In this document: positions 36,730 through 47,069 of the stretch, piece by piece | How the letters are laid out: each line of letters starts with the position of its first letter | Numbering within the stretch: the first letter of the stretch is position 1 | Assembly (NCBI GenBank): GCA_015832175.1 | Contig: WJXW01000006.1 | Span: forward strand, 2,294,001 to 2,358,000 | Direction: 5' to 3' | Length of the DNA stretch: 64,000 nt | From: Paraphaeosphaeria minitans | Lineage: Eukaryota > Ascomycota > Dothideomycetes > Pleosporales > Didymosphaeriaceae | The notes under the pieces: generated by a model | What the model was told of the DNA's origin: nothing | Database searches by the model: none | What the model saw: the letters and a program-made list of their open reading frames with translations, nothing else | Position numbers and translations under genes: made by a program

Positions 36730-38510
36730 AGTAGAAGTAAAGTATAAGGTAGCCTTCTATACTTCTTCTTTATTACTCTATTAGTCTTATTTATCTTTCT
36801 TTTCTTTTATACAATAGTCTTCTTCCTCTAGCTCTCCTTTAAAGTTAAGGATATATGCTTATACATCTATAGTAGAGGGTTTATGTTTATAGAAGTTAGT
36901 ATATAATAATATGTATTGCCTTCTAGCTCGCTAGGTATCCCTTAGTAGATAGTTAGTAAACTAGCATCCTTCTTTATAGTATATAAAGCATTTCTACTTT
37001 GTGCGAAAGCTTAAACTTCTAAAGTTACTCCTTTTTTTTAGTCTAAAGGTTAATCTGCCTTTAGAGGGGCTAGATCCTCTTATGCGATTAGAATTATTAT
37101 ATTATTAATTAGTGTAGTATACCTCTTTACTATCTTAGAGGAACTGTAACTTCTTCCTATTTTTAGTAACTTAGAGTAATATATAAAGGTTACTAAGTAA
37201 GCCTTTTACTATATTTTTAGGGTTAAATATAGCTTATTTAAGGTTAGGATGGCTGTAGTATACTTATATAATAGTAGTGTATAGTTACAATTTACTACTA
37301 AAGCCTTATCTAAAAGCTCTTTAGGCTAAAGTAAGCTTATTAATTATTACTTCTAGGGCCTTATGTAATATAGTAGCTAGATTATCCCTTTTATAGCGTT
37401 TAAAGGTAAGAGTGGTCTAGTCTATCTAGTACTAATTATAATTAACACTAGTGTTAAAGTGCCTATTTAGTCTGTTATACAATTTATCCTATAGAAGTCC
37501 TAGTCTAATATTGTGTAGGTAGTAGGTACTCGCACAATTAGAAAGGATTCCTAGAAAGATGTTTACATACTAGTCCTATAGTATACCTAGCTTATAGTAT
37601 AGTTCTCTAAAGACTTTTACCTTATCTACTAGGATATTATACAGCCTACTAGTGTAGTTATTCTCTTTACTCTAAGCCTTCTAAAAGAGGATAATCTTAT
37701 CTAGCTAGATATAAGTATAATCTCCTAGTTATTAAGGAGACTAGGAGTGTCTAGCCTCTTCGTATAATATAGTTTATTAGGCAAAAGTAGTCTAGGTTTT
37801 AGGCTGCTGCCACTAGTGTAGCTCTATATATAGTATCTCTGTCCTCGCACGTATAGGGATAGGCCCTAGCTATACTCTATATATATATGTATTGCCTATA
37901 AATAGTGTAGGTTATATTATTAGGATTATGCAAAGTAGTTTAGGTTACAGTTACAGTATTATTATGTAAAGGGTCTATAGCTTATAGTTAAGCTGTAATA
38001 GTTTAAAGAGTTTCTTTACATAAGTGTCCTTTATTATAGAATTAGTAGTAATAAAGCCTTCTTTTATAAGAAAAGTAATAAGCTCTTTTCTTACTACACA
38101 ACTAATTTTATTAAAGGTTCTCTCCTTCTAGTTATTAAAATCTTTAGTAAAACAAGAAATTACCTCTTTACCTTTAAGGCTGCTCGCGCAATATTACGCA
38201 ATTATATATACTATATAAGTGTTTAGCTATTTTAGAGAAGGGGGTAGGTGGCTATATAAATCTACTCTATCTATCTAGTATTTTTATGCGATCTCTCCTC
38301 TTAAGGTAATAGCCTTAATATTTATTACTTCCTCTACTTATTAAAGCTATATTGCTTTGTCTTCTTACTAAGAAAGTAGTATTAATTATTATATAACGTC
38401 TTTAGGTTGTAGTTCCTCTAGGAAGTCTCTTAGTCTTAAGGCTATATTATTATTGTCTTTCTTAGTCGTGTGACGTGTCTGCGTTTAGTTATCGCTAGTT
38501 TAATTGTGCG
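36730..38510 (-). pseudogene. Gag relic of element F
   Basis: The minus-strand frame has RIP stops and matches F-prime 7,120-8,940 at nearly every position. I do not recognise a zinc knuckle. Its place between leader and integrase identifies it as gag by position. Confidence 0.7.
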
Positions 38511-38539
38511 ACGTGTTTTTTAGGGTTGTAAATGTACTC

Positions 38540-38769
38540 ACTATCTCCTTTCTTTTCTATAGAATAGCTTAGACTAGATTATGCGACTCTTTATAGATAT
38601 GCGCGCTTTATTTCTACTTATTATATAATCTAAAATTTAATTTCTAGTAAAGGTACTATCTCCTTTCTTTTCTATAGAATAGCTTAGACTAGATTATGCG
38701 ACTCTTTATAAATATACGCGCTTTGTTTCTGCTTATTGTATAATCTAGAATTCAATCTCTAGTAAAGGT
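38540..38769 (-). repeat. 115-bp tandem duplication in the leader of F
   Basis: Two direct copies, 38,540-38,654 and 38,655-38,769, both start ACTATCTCCTTTCTTTTC. F-prime has one copy (about 16,300-16,415). The unit lies between 5' LTR and gag, so it would be in the transcript leader. Confidence 0.9.
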
Positions 38770-38859
38770 AATAATATAGAGCCTACGCATTTAGCTTACA
38801 GGGCGCTTTGTTTTTAGACCTTACTAGTTTATAGTTAATTAGAATTAACTACTAATTAG

Positions 38860-39097
38860 TGTTAGTTTAGCTTAATCTACAATTAAGCATTTAAAGGTTA
38901 ATAGTATACTATCGTGCAAAGGGTGAGAACTAGGTTTAATTAATTATGTCTAGTCTATCGTACAAAGGGGCACTAAGGGCTTTATAAAGTCTCTGCCTCT
39001 TAGCGCTAACCTAAGAAGTGGGTCCTTGTGCGGGTCCCTACAGGTAGGCAGGCCCCCACTTCACCTAGTGCTACTTATACGATAAACTGTACAGACA
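38860..39097 (-). repeat. 5' LTR of element F
   Basis: This 238-bp LTR runs from TGTTAGTTTAGC to CTGTACAGACA, followed by target duplication CTATA at 39,098-39,102. Confidence 0.92.
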
Positions 39098-39102
39098 CTA
39101 TA

Positions 39103-39358
39103 TCTTCTAAACTAAACGTGAACTTTATAAACACAGTTATATTTTATATATATTAAGCATTTCTTAACTATAACTTTGCTAAAGGAGTTAATAAAATTAG
39201 TTAGGTAATAGTAATAAGTAGTGCTAGACTTAGAAAGTTATTAGGGTATAGTGTAAGTAAGCTAACACTACTTATAACGCAAAGTGAGCTCTAGTTATAA
39301 CTAGATACAAGATATAGTCACATAATTTAAGGACAAATCCTAGTAAGGAGAGAGATAA
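39103..39358 (-). pseudogene. E: start of relic antisense ORF and polypurine tract
   Basis: On the minus strand, from about 39,200 to the F junction, the frame reads KKCLIYIKYNCVYKV and then RRYREYVYQG. With Tyr as the RIP form of Cys this gives two CxxC-like pairs about 20 residues apart, as in A and B. It joins in frame to 31,896-31,540. On the plus strand the stretch ends in AGGAGAGAGATAA, the purine tract before the 3' LTR. Confidence 0.6.
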
Positions 39359-39769
39359 TATTAAGATCTAAAGGCTAGGCCTTCTAGGATCTTTATATGT
39401 ATCTACATTCGTTGTTTAAGTAACACGGCACAAAAGGTCACGTAATCTAATTAGTGTGATTAGAGCGCTAAGATAACTAATTAGACTAAGCACTTAATAT
39501 ACTAAGCAACTAATTAGTGCTTAATTAGTTTAATTAGAGCAATTAGTCCACTTATCACTTAAAGTATATAGGAACGCAAGGATAGGCTCTCTATACTTAT
39601 ATTTAATCTATTTATTAATCTATTATTTAGATTCTAGCAGACCAAATTATTAACTTGTTACACTTCGCAAGATACTATTGTATTAACAAGACCTTCCACC
39701 TTCTGTAAGTACTCCTGCCCAAGAACTAACCTTAACCCTTTAGGACTAGCTACCCTCTTGGATTTAACA
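39359..39769 (+). repeat. 3' LTR of element E
   Basis: This 411-bp LTR starts TATTAAGATCT (RIP form of TGTTAAGATCC) and ends GGATTTAACA. It is followed by AATAA (39,770-39,774), the copy of the duplication found at 25,855-25,859. Confidence 0.93.
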
Positions 39770-39774
39770 AATAA

Positions 39775-40355
39775 TTAGGTATAGTAGGAGCTAGTAGATA
39801 TTTAAATAAGTATATAAAAACTGCCTATAGTGTACTACTTAAAGTTAGGCTAATTACAATTCCTACTTATTTTAAAATTATAAGAAACGTTAAGAGGCCT
39901 ATTATCCTAAGCACCCCCTTTGCAATAGCTACTTAGTTAGCTATAGAATTTACTCTAATAGGCTAATGCCTGTGTAGGGTTACCTCTATAAATAGGAAAA
40001 GAATAGTCTCTTTCTTTAGGTTAGATACTCTACTACTTTCTAACTATAAGACAAGTAATAAGGATTTAGGAAACGTGTAAAGGGTGTGCTTATAGAGGAA
40101 GTACACTTACTATAGGTTTACCCTATTAGTGCGTACCTTAGTAATAAAGAGGTAGAGGATAGAGAAAATAAGTAGGAAATTAGTTAAGTAGAATTAATTA
40201 GATAATAAGCATAAGAACATTAGGTAATAGTAGCTAGGTAATTAGGGACTACCTATACTATACATAAGAAGGTGGTAAATAAAGTTTAGCCTATAGATAA
40301 CCTAAGAGGAGATCGCCTATTAGAGGTAGAGAGATTAGATTAGAGAGAAAGAGCT
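39775..40355 (+). pseudogene. Island of element D: protease-RT linker
   Basis: These 581 bases lie between the E and B insertions. In the frame continuing from 25,859 they read VGASRYLNRYIKTA, later IPTYFKIIRNVKRPIILSTP and AIEFTLIG, and end REKELV, joining at 47,075 to AIKQ. Stops are all TAG/TAA. The composition and frame match the protease C-terminal part and linker of a Gypsy polyprotein. The GAGCT at 40,351-40,355 is the duplication made by B. Confidence 0.8.
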
Positions 40356-40811
40356 TGTTAAATCCAAGAGAGTAGCTAGTTCTAAAGGGTTAAGGTTAGT
40401 TCTTGGGCAGGAGTACTTACAGAAGGTGGAAGGTCTTATTAATACAATAGTATCTTGCGAAGTGTAACAAGTTAACAATTTAGTTTACTAGAATCTAAAC
40501 AATAGATTAATAAACAGATTAAACATAAGTATAGAGAGCCTATTCTCGCGTTCCTATATACTAAGTAGTCCTACACATCCCAGAATCCTATATGTCCTAG
40601 AGTCCTATATGTCCTAGAGTCCCATATGTCCCAGAGTCTCGTGCGGGCGAGTCCCACGCGTCCTAGAGTTCCTGTACAGGCGAGGCCCGTGCGGTCCTTA
40701 GGACCCTTAGGACCTGTGACCTATTACCTAACTGCTTAGTTAGCTAACTCTAGCAGACTAGTAGTCTAATAAACTTATGCCCCGCTACTCGCGCGCGGCT
40801 AGATCCTAATA
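40356..40811 (-). repeat. 3' LTR of element B
   Basis: This is a 456-bp LTR. The first 210 bp are the shared half. The U3 half (from about 40,566) holds four copies of a 17-base unit of the CCTATATGTCCCAGAGT type (about 40,585-40,640) and a GC-rich stretch (GTGCGGGCGAGTCCCACGCG near 40,641-40,660). The adjacent 40,812-40,826 is the polypurine tract on the minus strand. Confidence 0.92.
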
Positions 40812-40924
40812 TTATCCTCCCCCTCTAAGCTTAATGTCCTTATAAGTTAATTACCTACAAAGTCATTATCTTATTCTATTTAATATCGCCACAGTTAAGC
40901 CAATTGTCTTAAGAAAGACTACGT

Positions 40925-41410
40925 TTTTATAATAGTTACCTATTTATACTACGCTAAGAAGAAATATACTTATCGTCTTTCTTTTTTACACTCTTAGTGT
41001 ACTAACTACGTTAGATAGGGAAACTAGAAGTACAAGCCTAAAAAGATCTCTTTACTAGATTATTTAAAAATAGATACTAAAATAGAGAGATTAGAAAAGT
41101 TAAAGGCTAAAGAGGAGGTAAAGCTCTGTATTAAGGAAGAGCTAGCTAAGGCAGCTCTCCTTTGTGCCTATTAGGCGTAAGAGAAGATAGCGCGCTTACG
41201 TAATTAGTAAAAGAAATTACGTTAGAAGGAATAAGAATTATTTAATCACAGTATAAGTACTATAGATAAGTTAGAAGCGCTTAAGGCGTAGGAGGAGTTA
41301 GTATAAGCCACTATGTTAATAAATCCTAACGCGCTGTTAGGCGCTAAGGTAATTAACTAGTCTATTTTGTAGGCTAGCCCCTATACTAGTAGTAATTCCT
41401 AGGTGCGTTC
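40925..41410 (+). pseudogene. Relic antisense ORF of element B: Cys cluster plus coiled coil
   Basis: The plus-strand frame opposite to pol reads YYAKKKYTYRL, then S-stop-CTNYVR, then DYLKIDTKIERLEKLKAKEE and a long K/E/A/L/Q-rich coiled-coil run to about 41,290, ending near 41,400. Stops are only TAG/TAA. With Tyr as RIP-changed Cys, the N-terminal part holds two CxxC pairs about 20 residues apart and two single Cys, the same layout as in A (400-880) and E (39,200-31,540). The protein sequences outside these residues are hardly alike. Function unknown. Confidence 0.62.
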
Positions 41411-41419
41411 TAGTTATTT

Positions 41420-44400
41420 CTAGTAGAATTCCTTAATCTTTTGCTAACAGTTTCCTAGATTATTCTTTAGTTCCTAGGTGTTTTCGCTATATAGGTAACC
41501 TTTCTATTTAACAAGGTACGTGTTGTCGTGCTAATTATATTCTAGAATTCTTTTAACCTTAAATTTATTTTCTTCCTTAGTCTAGTAGTAGAAGGTAGTT
41601 TTAACTAGTATATTAGGGTCTGCTGGTTCTAGTAGTAATACGTGGAATACTAGGTGTATCTTTGCATCTAGCGGTAGTTCTAACTTATAGTTCACTAGTA
41701 ATATTTACTTAGAAATGTAAAATAGTCTAACCTTAATGCAATCTAGTTTCTTGTGTTTTTTTTTCTAAGTTTAAAGGTTCTTTATAAGTAGATATACTTT
41801 ATCCCCCTTCTTTAGCTAAGGTGCCATTTTTTGTTTTTAGTTTTAGTATAAAATTAATTGCTACTAAGCTTTCTTAAGATTCTCTTAGAGTTATTAGTGT
41901 ATTTTCTTTATATTTTCTACTATATCTATAGCTTTTTTTGCTCTAACTATCGTAGGAAATTATTAGTTAAAGAGATATAGGTGTCTTCTGTAGTTTACAT
42001 AGAATAGTGTATGTCCTAATGCTACTAATACTTTATTATTATAGGCTAACTGTGCTATAGGTAGTAATAAAACCCAGTTATTCTTCTAACTATTGCAGTA
42101 GATGCGTAGGTACGTTTCTATAGTTTGGTTTGTACGTTCTGTCTATCCGTCTGTTTATAGATAGTAAGCTGTTAATAGTTTTTGTTTTGTTCTAAGCAGT
42201 GCCATAAGCGTTGTCTAATAATTTAACGTGAAGAGCTTGTCTCTGTTACTAATAATTATTTTTAGGATTCTGTAGTGTCTAACTAGTTAGTCTAGGATAA
42301 GAAAAGCGAGTTCTTTTGCCGTTATTCTTTTAAGGCATAGAATAAGCTTAACATACTTAGTTAGTTAGCAGACTATTACTAGTATACTGTTATATTTAAT
42401 TCCTGTTGTTAGATCCTTAGAGTTTAGAATTCCTATAACAAAATCTATAGTAATATCTTCCTATAGTGCTGTTAGTATTCTAATTGCTTACATCTCTCTA
42501 TATTTAAAATATATACTATGTTTGTTTCTTTAGCATTCTGCATATTTATAGATGTAAGTTATTATAGCTTCCTTAATTCCTTTAAAGGTGTAATTCCTTT
42601 AGATAAGTTTTATTGTCTTTGTGATGCCTAGGTGTCCGTACATAGAGTTATTGTGGTATTATTAGATAATCTTAGTCTATAGATGTTCTAGAACTTCTTA
42701 GTTAATTACTAAAAGTTAATTTAGTTCCGCTGTTAGCTCTAGAGATCTATCTTTGGCTTTACAAAGAATTGCAGAGAAGGTTTTTGCCTTTTCTTCTACT
42801 AAATTACTTCGTTAGCTAAGAGTGTCTACTCTGTTATTTTCTTTCCTAGCTACATAGATAATTTTAAACTTATACTGCCTAGTAGTTTGCAACCATCTTT
42901 ATTATCGTGGCGTAAGTTCTTTTGTTATTATAAACCTTAGAAGGTTCTTATAATCTATATAGATTTCTAGTATTAAGCAACTAAGCGCATAAATCCTCTA
43001 GTGCTTTAAGGCTTTAATAATAGCGTAGAGTTCTTTATTATATACGTTGTATCGTATTTCAGCGTCATTAAATTTATATAAGTAATAGGCAATTAGGTGC
43101 CATTTACTATTATATTCTTATTTAGCGCAGGCGCCTAGCGTAAGATCGCTAGCGTCTATTTTAAAGCGTAGTGGTTCATCGCTTCTAAAATAAACAAGGA
43201 CAGGTTTCATAATACATACTATCTTAAGGAGTTAGAATAACATTCCGCACTTATTTGTCCATTTAAAGGGTACGTCCTTCTTTATAAGATTTATTAAAGG
43301 TATTGTGACCTTTACGTAATCTTAGATAAATTGTTAGTTAAATCCACAAAATCCTAAGAATTCTTAGATGTTCTTAGCTGTCTTTAGTATTAGCTAGTTC
43401 TTAATACATTTAACTTTACTTAGTGCTATTTTAATTCCTTCTGTAGTAATAATGTGTCCTAGGAATTTAAGTTATTTAACATTAAACTTATATTTCTTAA
43501 GTTTAATGCGAAGGCATACTTTGTCTAGTGCTTCTAGTACTATTTGTACATACTTAGTGTGGTCTGATTTGTTTTTGGAAAAGACAAGGATATTATCTAT
43601 ATACGTAATAACAAATATGTCTAGATGTTCGCAGAGTACGTTGTTAATAAGTGCTATAAAAGCTGCTAGTGCGTTTATAAGTCTAAAAGGCATAACCTTA
43701 TATTTAAATAGTCTGTAGCGTGATTAAAACGCTGTTTTCTATTCTTTACCTTTCTTAATTCGTATAAGGTGGTAACTGTCTCTTAGATCTATTATTATGA
43801 ATATCTTGGCTTAAGACAGTCGATCTTATAACTCTATAATATTTAGTAGTAGATATTAGTTCTTTATTGTTATATTGTTAAGTTATTAGTAGTTAACGCA
43901 TAGTCTGTCTAATCTATTCTTTTTCTTAACAAACATAAAAGGGCTTACTGCTAGTGACTTTAATAGTTATATATATCCTTTCTTAAGGTTTATTTTAATA
44001 AAATTACGTTCTTTAAGGAGTTCTTCTCCTGTCTTACTATATAGTGGTCTAAAGGGTGGCGTCTTCCTTTCTTCTAGGTCTATTGTAAGATCCTAGGGTT
44101 AATGTTCTGGTAGGTTTACTTTTCCTTCCTTTTCCGTGAACATATATGTCTATTTCCTGTACTCTCTTAGTAAGGTAAGGGGTATACTATTGTCCTCTTT
44201 CTCGCGCTTCTTAACCTAGTAGTTCCTACTAGCGTCTGCTAAGGTGTGCTTCTATTTTTTAACTGTCTATCGCAGTATTATATTGTTAATAACTCCCTTA
44301 TCTACTATTATTTTTGGTTAATACGTAGGCTTTGCTTATAATGCATAATTACAGCGTTTAAACGATATTTTCTTTATACCCTAGTTAATCTATAGGTTGT

Positions 44401-46610
44401 GTATTATTAACTAAGGTAATCCTAAGACTAACTTATACTTAGATCCTAGTAAGACATCTAAGGTAAGTTCCTCTCTATGTCCTTAGACTATTATTATAGT
44501 AGTAACCTCCTAGTATATTTAAGGTGTCTTTGGCATTAGGGATCTATTCGCGACATAGATAATGTAGGGTACTTCTTTCTCTAACATTATAAGTCCTGCT
44601 TATCTTACTATCTAATAAGATATAAAGTTCCTTCCTACTTCTAAGTCCACAAGAGCTTAAGCCTATATTCCTTTAAGCTATACTAGTAGCTTAACTAATA
44701 CTGTACTTACTATGGCATTTAATTTAATAAAGGCGTTTTCTTATCTAAGTTTAGGCCTAAAAAAGACATCTGTTTATATAGATTGTAATTAAGTTTAGGT
44801 GCCTAGTATGCGTTTCTAAGTATCTACTTCTATTGTTATTCTTAAGTACGTGGCTTATATAGATCGTCTTCTTCTTTCTGCGAGAACGTTCTGCTGTTTT
44901 TCCTCCTACAGTCTTTACTGTTCCTATATACTAGTTAAATTAGTAGTTCTGTTATTACTTCTTACGTAGGGCAGTTTACAAAGCTGTCCAAGTGTTTGGC
45001 TATATAGTGGTATTTGCAGTCTTAGTTTAGACATGTGTACTAGTACAGTTACATGCAGTCTCTATTAATAAGTATATTATAGTATTTATTACCCTTTAGC
45101 GTAAGATAAGGAAAGTATTTTACTTATTATTTATCCTAGAGGTGCTTGTCGCAAGCTGTAATAGAGTAGTTTGTCTATATCTATCTATAGCGCAGTTTCC
45201 TTCTAGGTTATTTCTTATTCTCCTCTTTCTCTGCCTTATATTGTGTGTATATTAGTTCTTCGCAATACGTCTACATACAGAATTAGTGTGTAAGATTTTA
45301 GTAGTCTAGGTAGTACTTTAGTACGTAGTCTAACTTCTTATTTTTATAGGGTTGCATTCCTTTTAGTGCCTAGTAGAGTTCTATATAGTCCTAAACATTT
45401 AGTTTATACTTAGGTAACATAGGGTTGTCTTCTTCCCGCCTACTTTATAGGTGAGGAGTAGAAGATCTTAGTATCTCTTCTATGTCTTCTGTGTTATAGT
45501 ATATGTTAGAGTCGTCTTCTAGATCTTTGTATAGTCGTGAGTTAGGTAAATCTAACTACTTACTTTACTCTAGCGTAACGTGTTAGTAACTAAATAGCGT
45601 TGTAATAACTTCCTATTCCTTATTAGGTTTTTAGTCCTTAATAGTTAGTATATTTAACTTAGTTTAATAGACTTTATTCTTTAATCTATAGTTCTTGGCT
45701 ATATAGCCTAGTTTGCTATATATAAAGCATTTACAGGTCTTAGTTATTAGTTGTTAACTTCTATTAGAGACGCGTTTATTAGGCTGCTTAAGGCCTATCT
45801 TTCCTTCTTTTCTTTTGCCTATGTAGTTAAACTAGACATCTTCTATTAGTTCGTATCTTTAGTAGTTCCTTTGCTGTTACTTTTAGACGATTCTAATAGG
45901 GTTCTTATAAACTACTTTTACTAGTTGTCTAAAGCTTATTGCCCTAGGGTTTTAGTAGAGCTCCTGTTACAGTGAAAACCACTCTCTATTAATCCTAATA
46001 GTTTCTTTGTACAGTTCTTTAAGGTTAGTAATTCGTGCACTACTACGTAGGAGTTCTTTACGTAGTTTCTATTTAAGTCCTTATTTATACATGTCCTAAA
46101 GAGATTTATTGTCCTAGTTAAGTTGCACAGCGTATCTACAAAACTTAGCTATATACTTAGCTGCTAATTATTTCTAAGTTATAGTCTAAATCTTTGCTTT
46201 TGCAAAAAAATCCTTATTAGTAATTTTAAAGAGTTATTTAAGGTATTTTTTAAAATTGTTATAATCCTTAATAATATTAACTATATTAGCGTGTTTGTTT
46301 ACGTAGTTGTTGTTATTATTATCGTAGTCTATTCCTAGGTACTTTTTAAGGTAGGGATAGATTTATAATCCTACATCTCCTTACATATATGTCGCTATAA
46401 AGATAACCTTCTTTTTGTCTTTAAGGGGTTTATCTAAGTTAAAGAAGTAGAGGTCTAACTAAAAAATCTAGATATTAGTTTAAGATTATTTACTAAAGTA
46501 GAGATTAGGTTTATACGCCTTACTACTATCCTTTATAGAAGTAATCTTAGCGGCACCTAAAGCTGTAGAAGAGGTAGGAGTTTGTAAAGTACTTATATTA
46601 AGGGTGTTTA
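41420..46610 (-). pseudogene. Gag-pol relic of element B with open RT segment
   Basis: Right to left: gag with zinc knuckle near 45,705-45,755, protease about 44,140-44,790, RT about 43,390-44,010, RNase H about 42,830-43,200, integrase about 41,560-42,740, chromodomain about 41,430-41,550. A 73-residue stretch without stops (43,472-43,693) begins MPFRLINALAAFIALINNVL and holds Y-I-D-N-I-L-V-F, the YxDD box with the second Asp changed to Asn. The flanking frame is closed by RIP stops. Confidence 0.9.
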
Positions 46611-46613
46611 AGA

Positions 46614-47069
46614 TGTTAAATCTAAAAGGGTAGCTAGTCCTAAAAGGTTAAAGTTAGTTCTTAGGCAGGAGTACTTACAGAAGGTAGAAGGTCTTATTAA
46701 TACAATAGTATCTTACAAAGTGTAATAAGTTAACAATTTAGTCTGCTAGAATCTAAATAATAGATTAATAAACAGATTAAACACAAGTATAGAGAGCCTA
46801 TTCTCGCGTTCCTATATACTAAGTAGTCCCACACATCCCAGAATCCTATATGTCCCAGAGTCCTATATGTCCTAGAGTCCTATATGTCCCAGAGTCTCGT
46901 GCGGGCGAGTCCCACGCGTCCTAGAGTTCCTGTACAGGCGAGGCCTGTGCGGTCCTTAGGACCCTTAGGACCCGTAACCTGTTACTTAACTGCTTAGTCA
47001 GCTAACTCTGGCGGACTAGTGGTCTAATAAACTCGTGCCCCGCTGCTCGCGCGCGGCTGGATCCTAACA
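46614..47069 (-). repeat. 5' LTR of element B
   Basis: This 456-bp LTR ends GGCTGGATCCTAACA and is followed by GAGCT. Its U3 half (from about 46,824) keeps the 17-base tandem repeats (about 46,845-46,895) and is far less RIPped than the left copy. Confidence 0.93.

Larger units (their letters stand above)
31902..39097 (-). mobile_element. Ty1/Copia element F, complete, minus strand
   Basis: This is a 7.2-kb element with 238-bp LTRs (31,902-32,139 and 38,860-39,097), starting TGTTGG-like (left copy TATTGG) and ending AGACA. Target duplication CTATA is exact at 31,897-31,901 and 39,098-39,102. On the minus strand the order is gag, integrase, RT, RNase H, which is Copia. It is the autonomous-type relative of F-prime. 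It inserted into the antisense ORF of element E. Confidence 0.94.
25860..39769 (+). mobile_element. Gypsy chromovirus E, plus strand, split by F
   Basis: E's own sequence is 25,860-31,901 plus 39,103-39,769, about 6.7 kb. The 411-bp LTRs (25,860-26,270; 39,359-39,769) start TGTTAAGATCC and end GGATTTAACA. The target duplication AATAA is exact at 25,855-25,859 and 39,770-39,774. The element is interrupted by Copia F with its own CTATA duplication. Pol is the same family as A, B and I in the opposite orientation. Confidence 0.95.
40356..47069 (-). mobile_element. Gypsy chromovirus B, minus strand
   Basis: This is a complete 6.7-kb element with 456-bp LTRs (40,356-40,811; 46,614-47,069) and an exact GAGCT target duplication (40,351-40,355; 47,070-47,074). 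It is inserted in element D. Pol is collinear with A. It is the least decayed chromovirus here: it keeps the longest open stretch of RT (43,472-43,693) and many unmutated CpA sites in its right LTR. Confidence 0.95.

Noticed and set aside
40356..40455. A 100-bp '5' leader' next to the LTR of B on the outer side
   Set aside because: This is part of the LTR itself: the LTR ends are TGTTAAATCC and GGATCCTAACA, and only this definition gives matching target duplications.
39359..40811. Large inverted repeat (LTR plus leader, loop, leader plus LTR)
   Set aside because: It looked like a palindromic composite element, but exact AATAA and GAGCT duplications and the D-derived loop show two independent insertions of related elements in opposite orientation, 580 bp apart.
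43452..43718. 88-codon plus-strand open frame
   Set aside because: It is the antisense shadow of the RT segment of element B on the minus strand.
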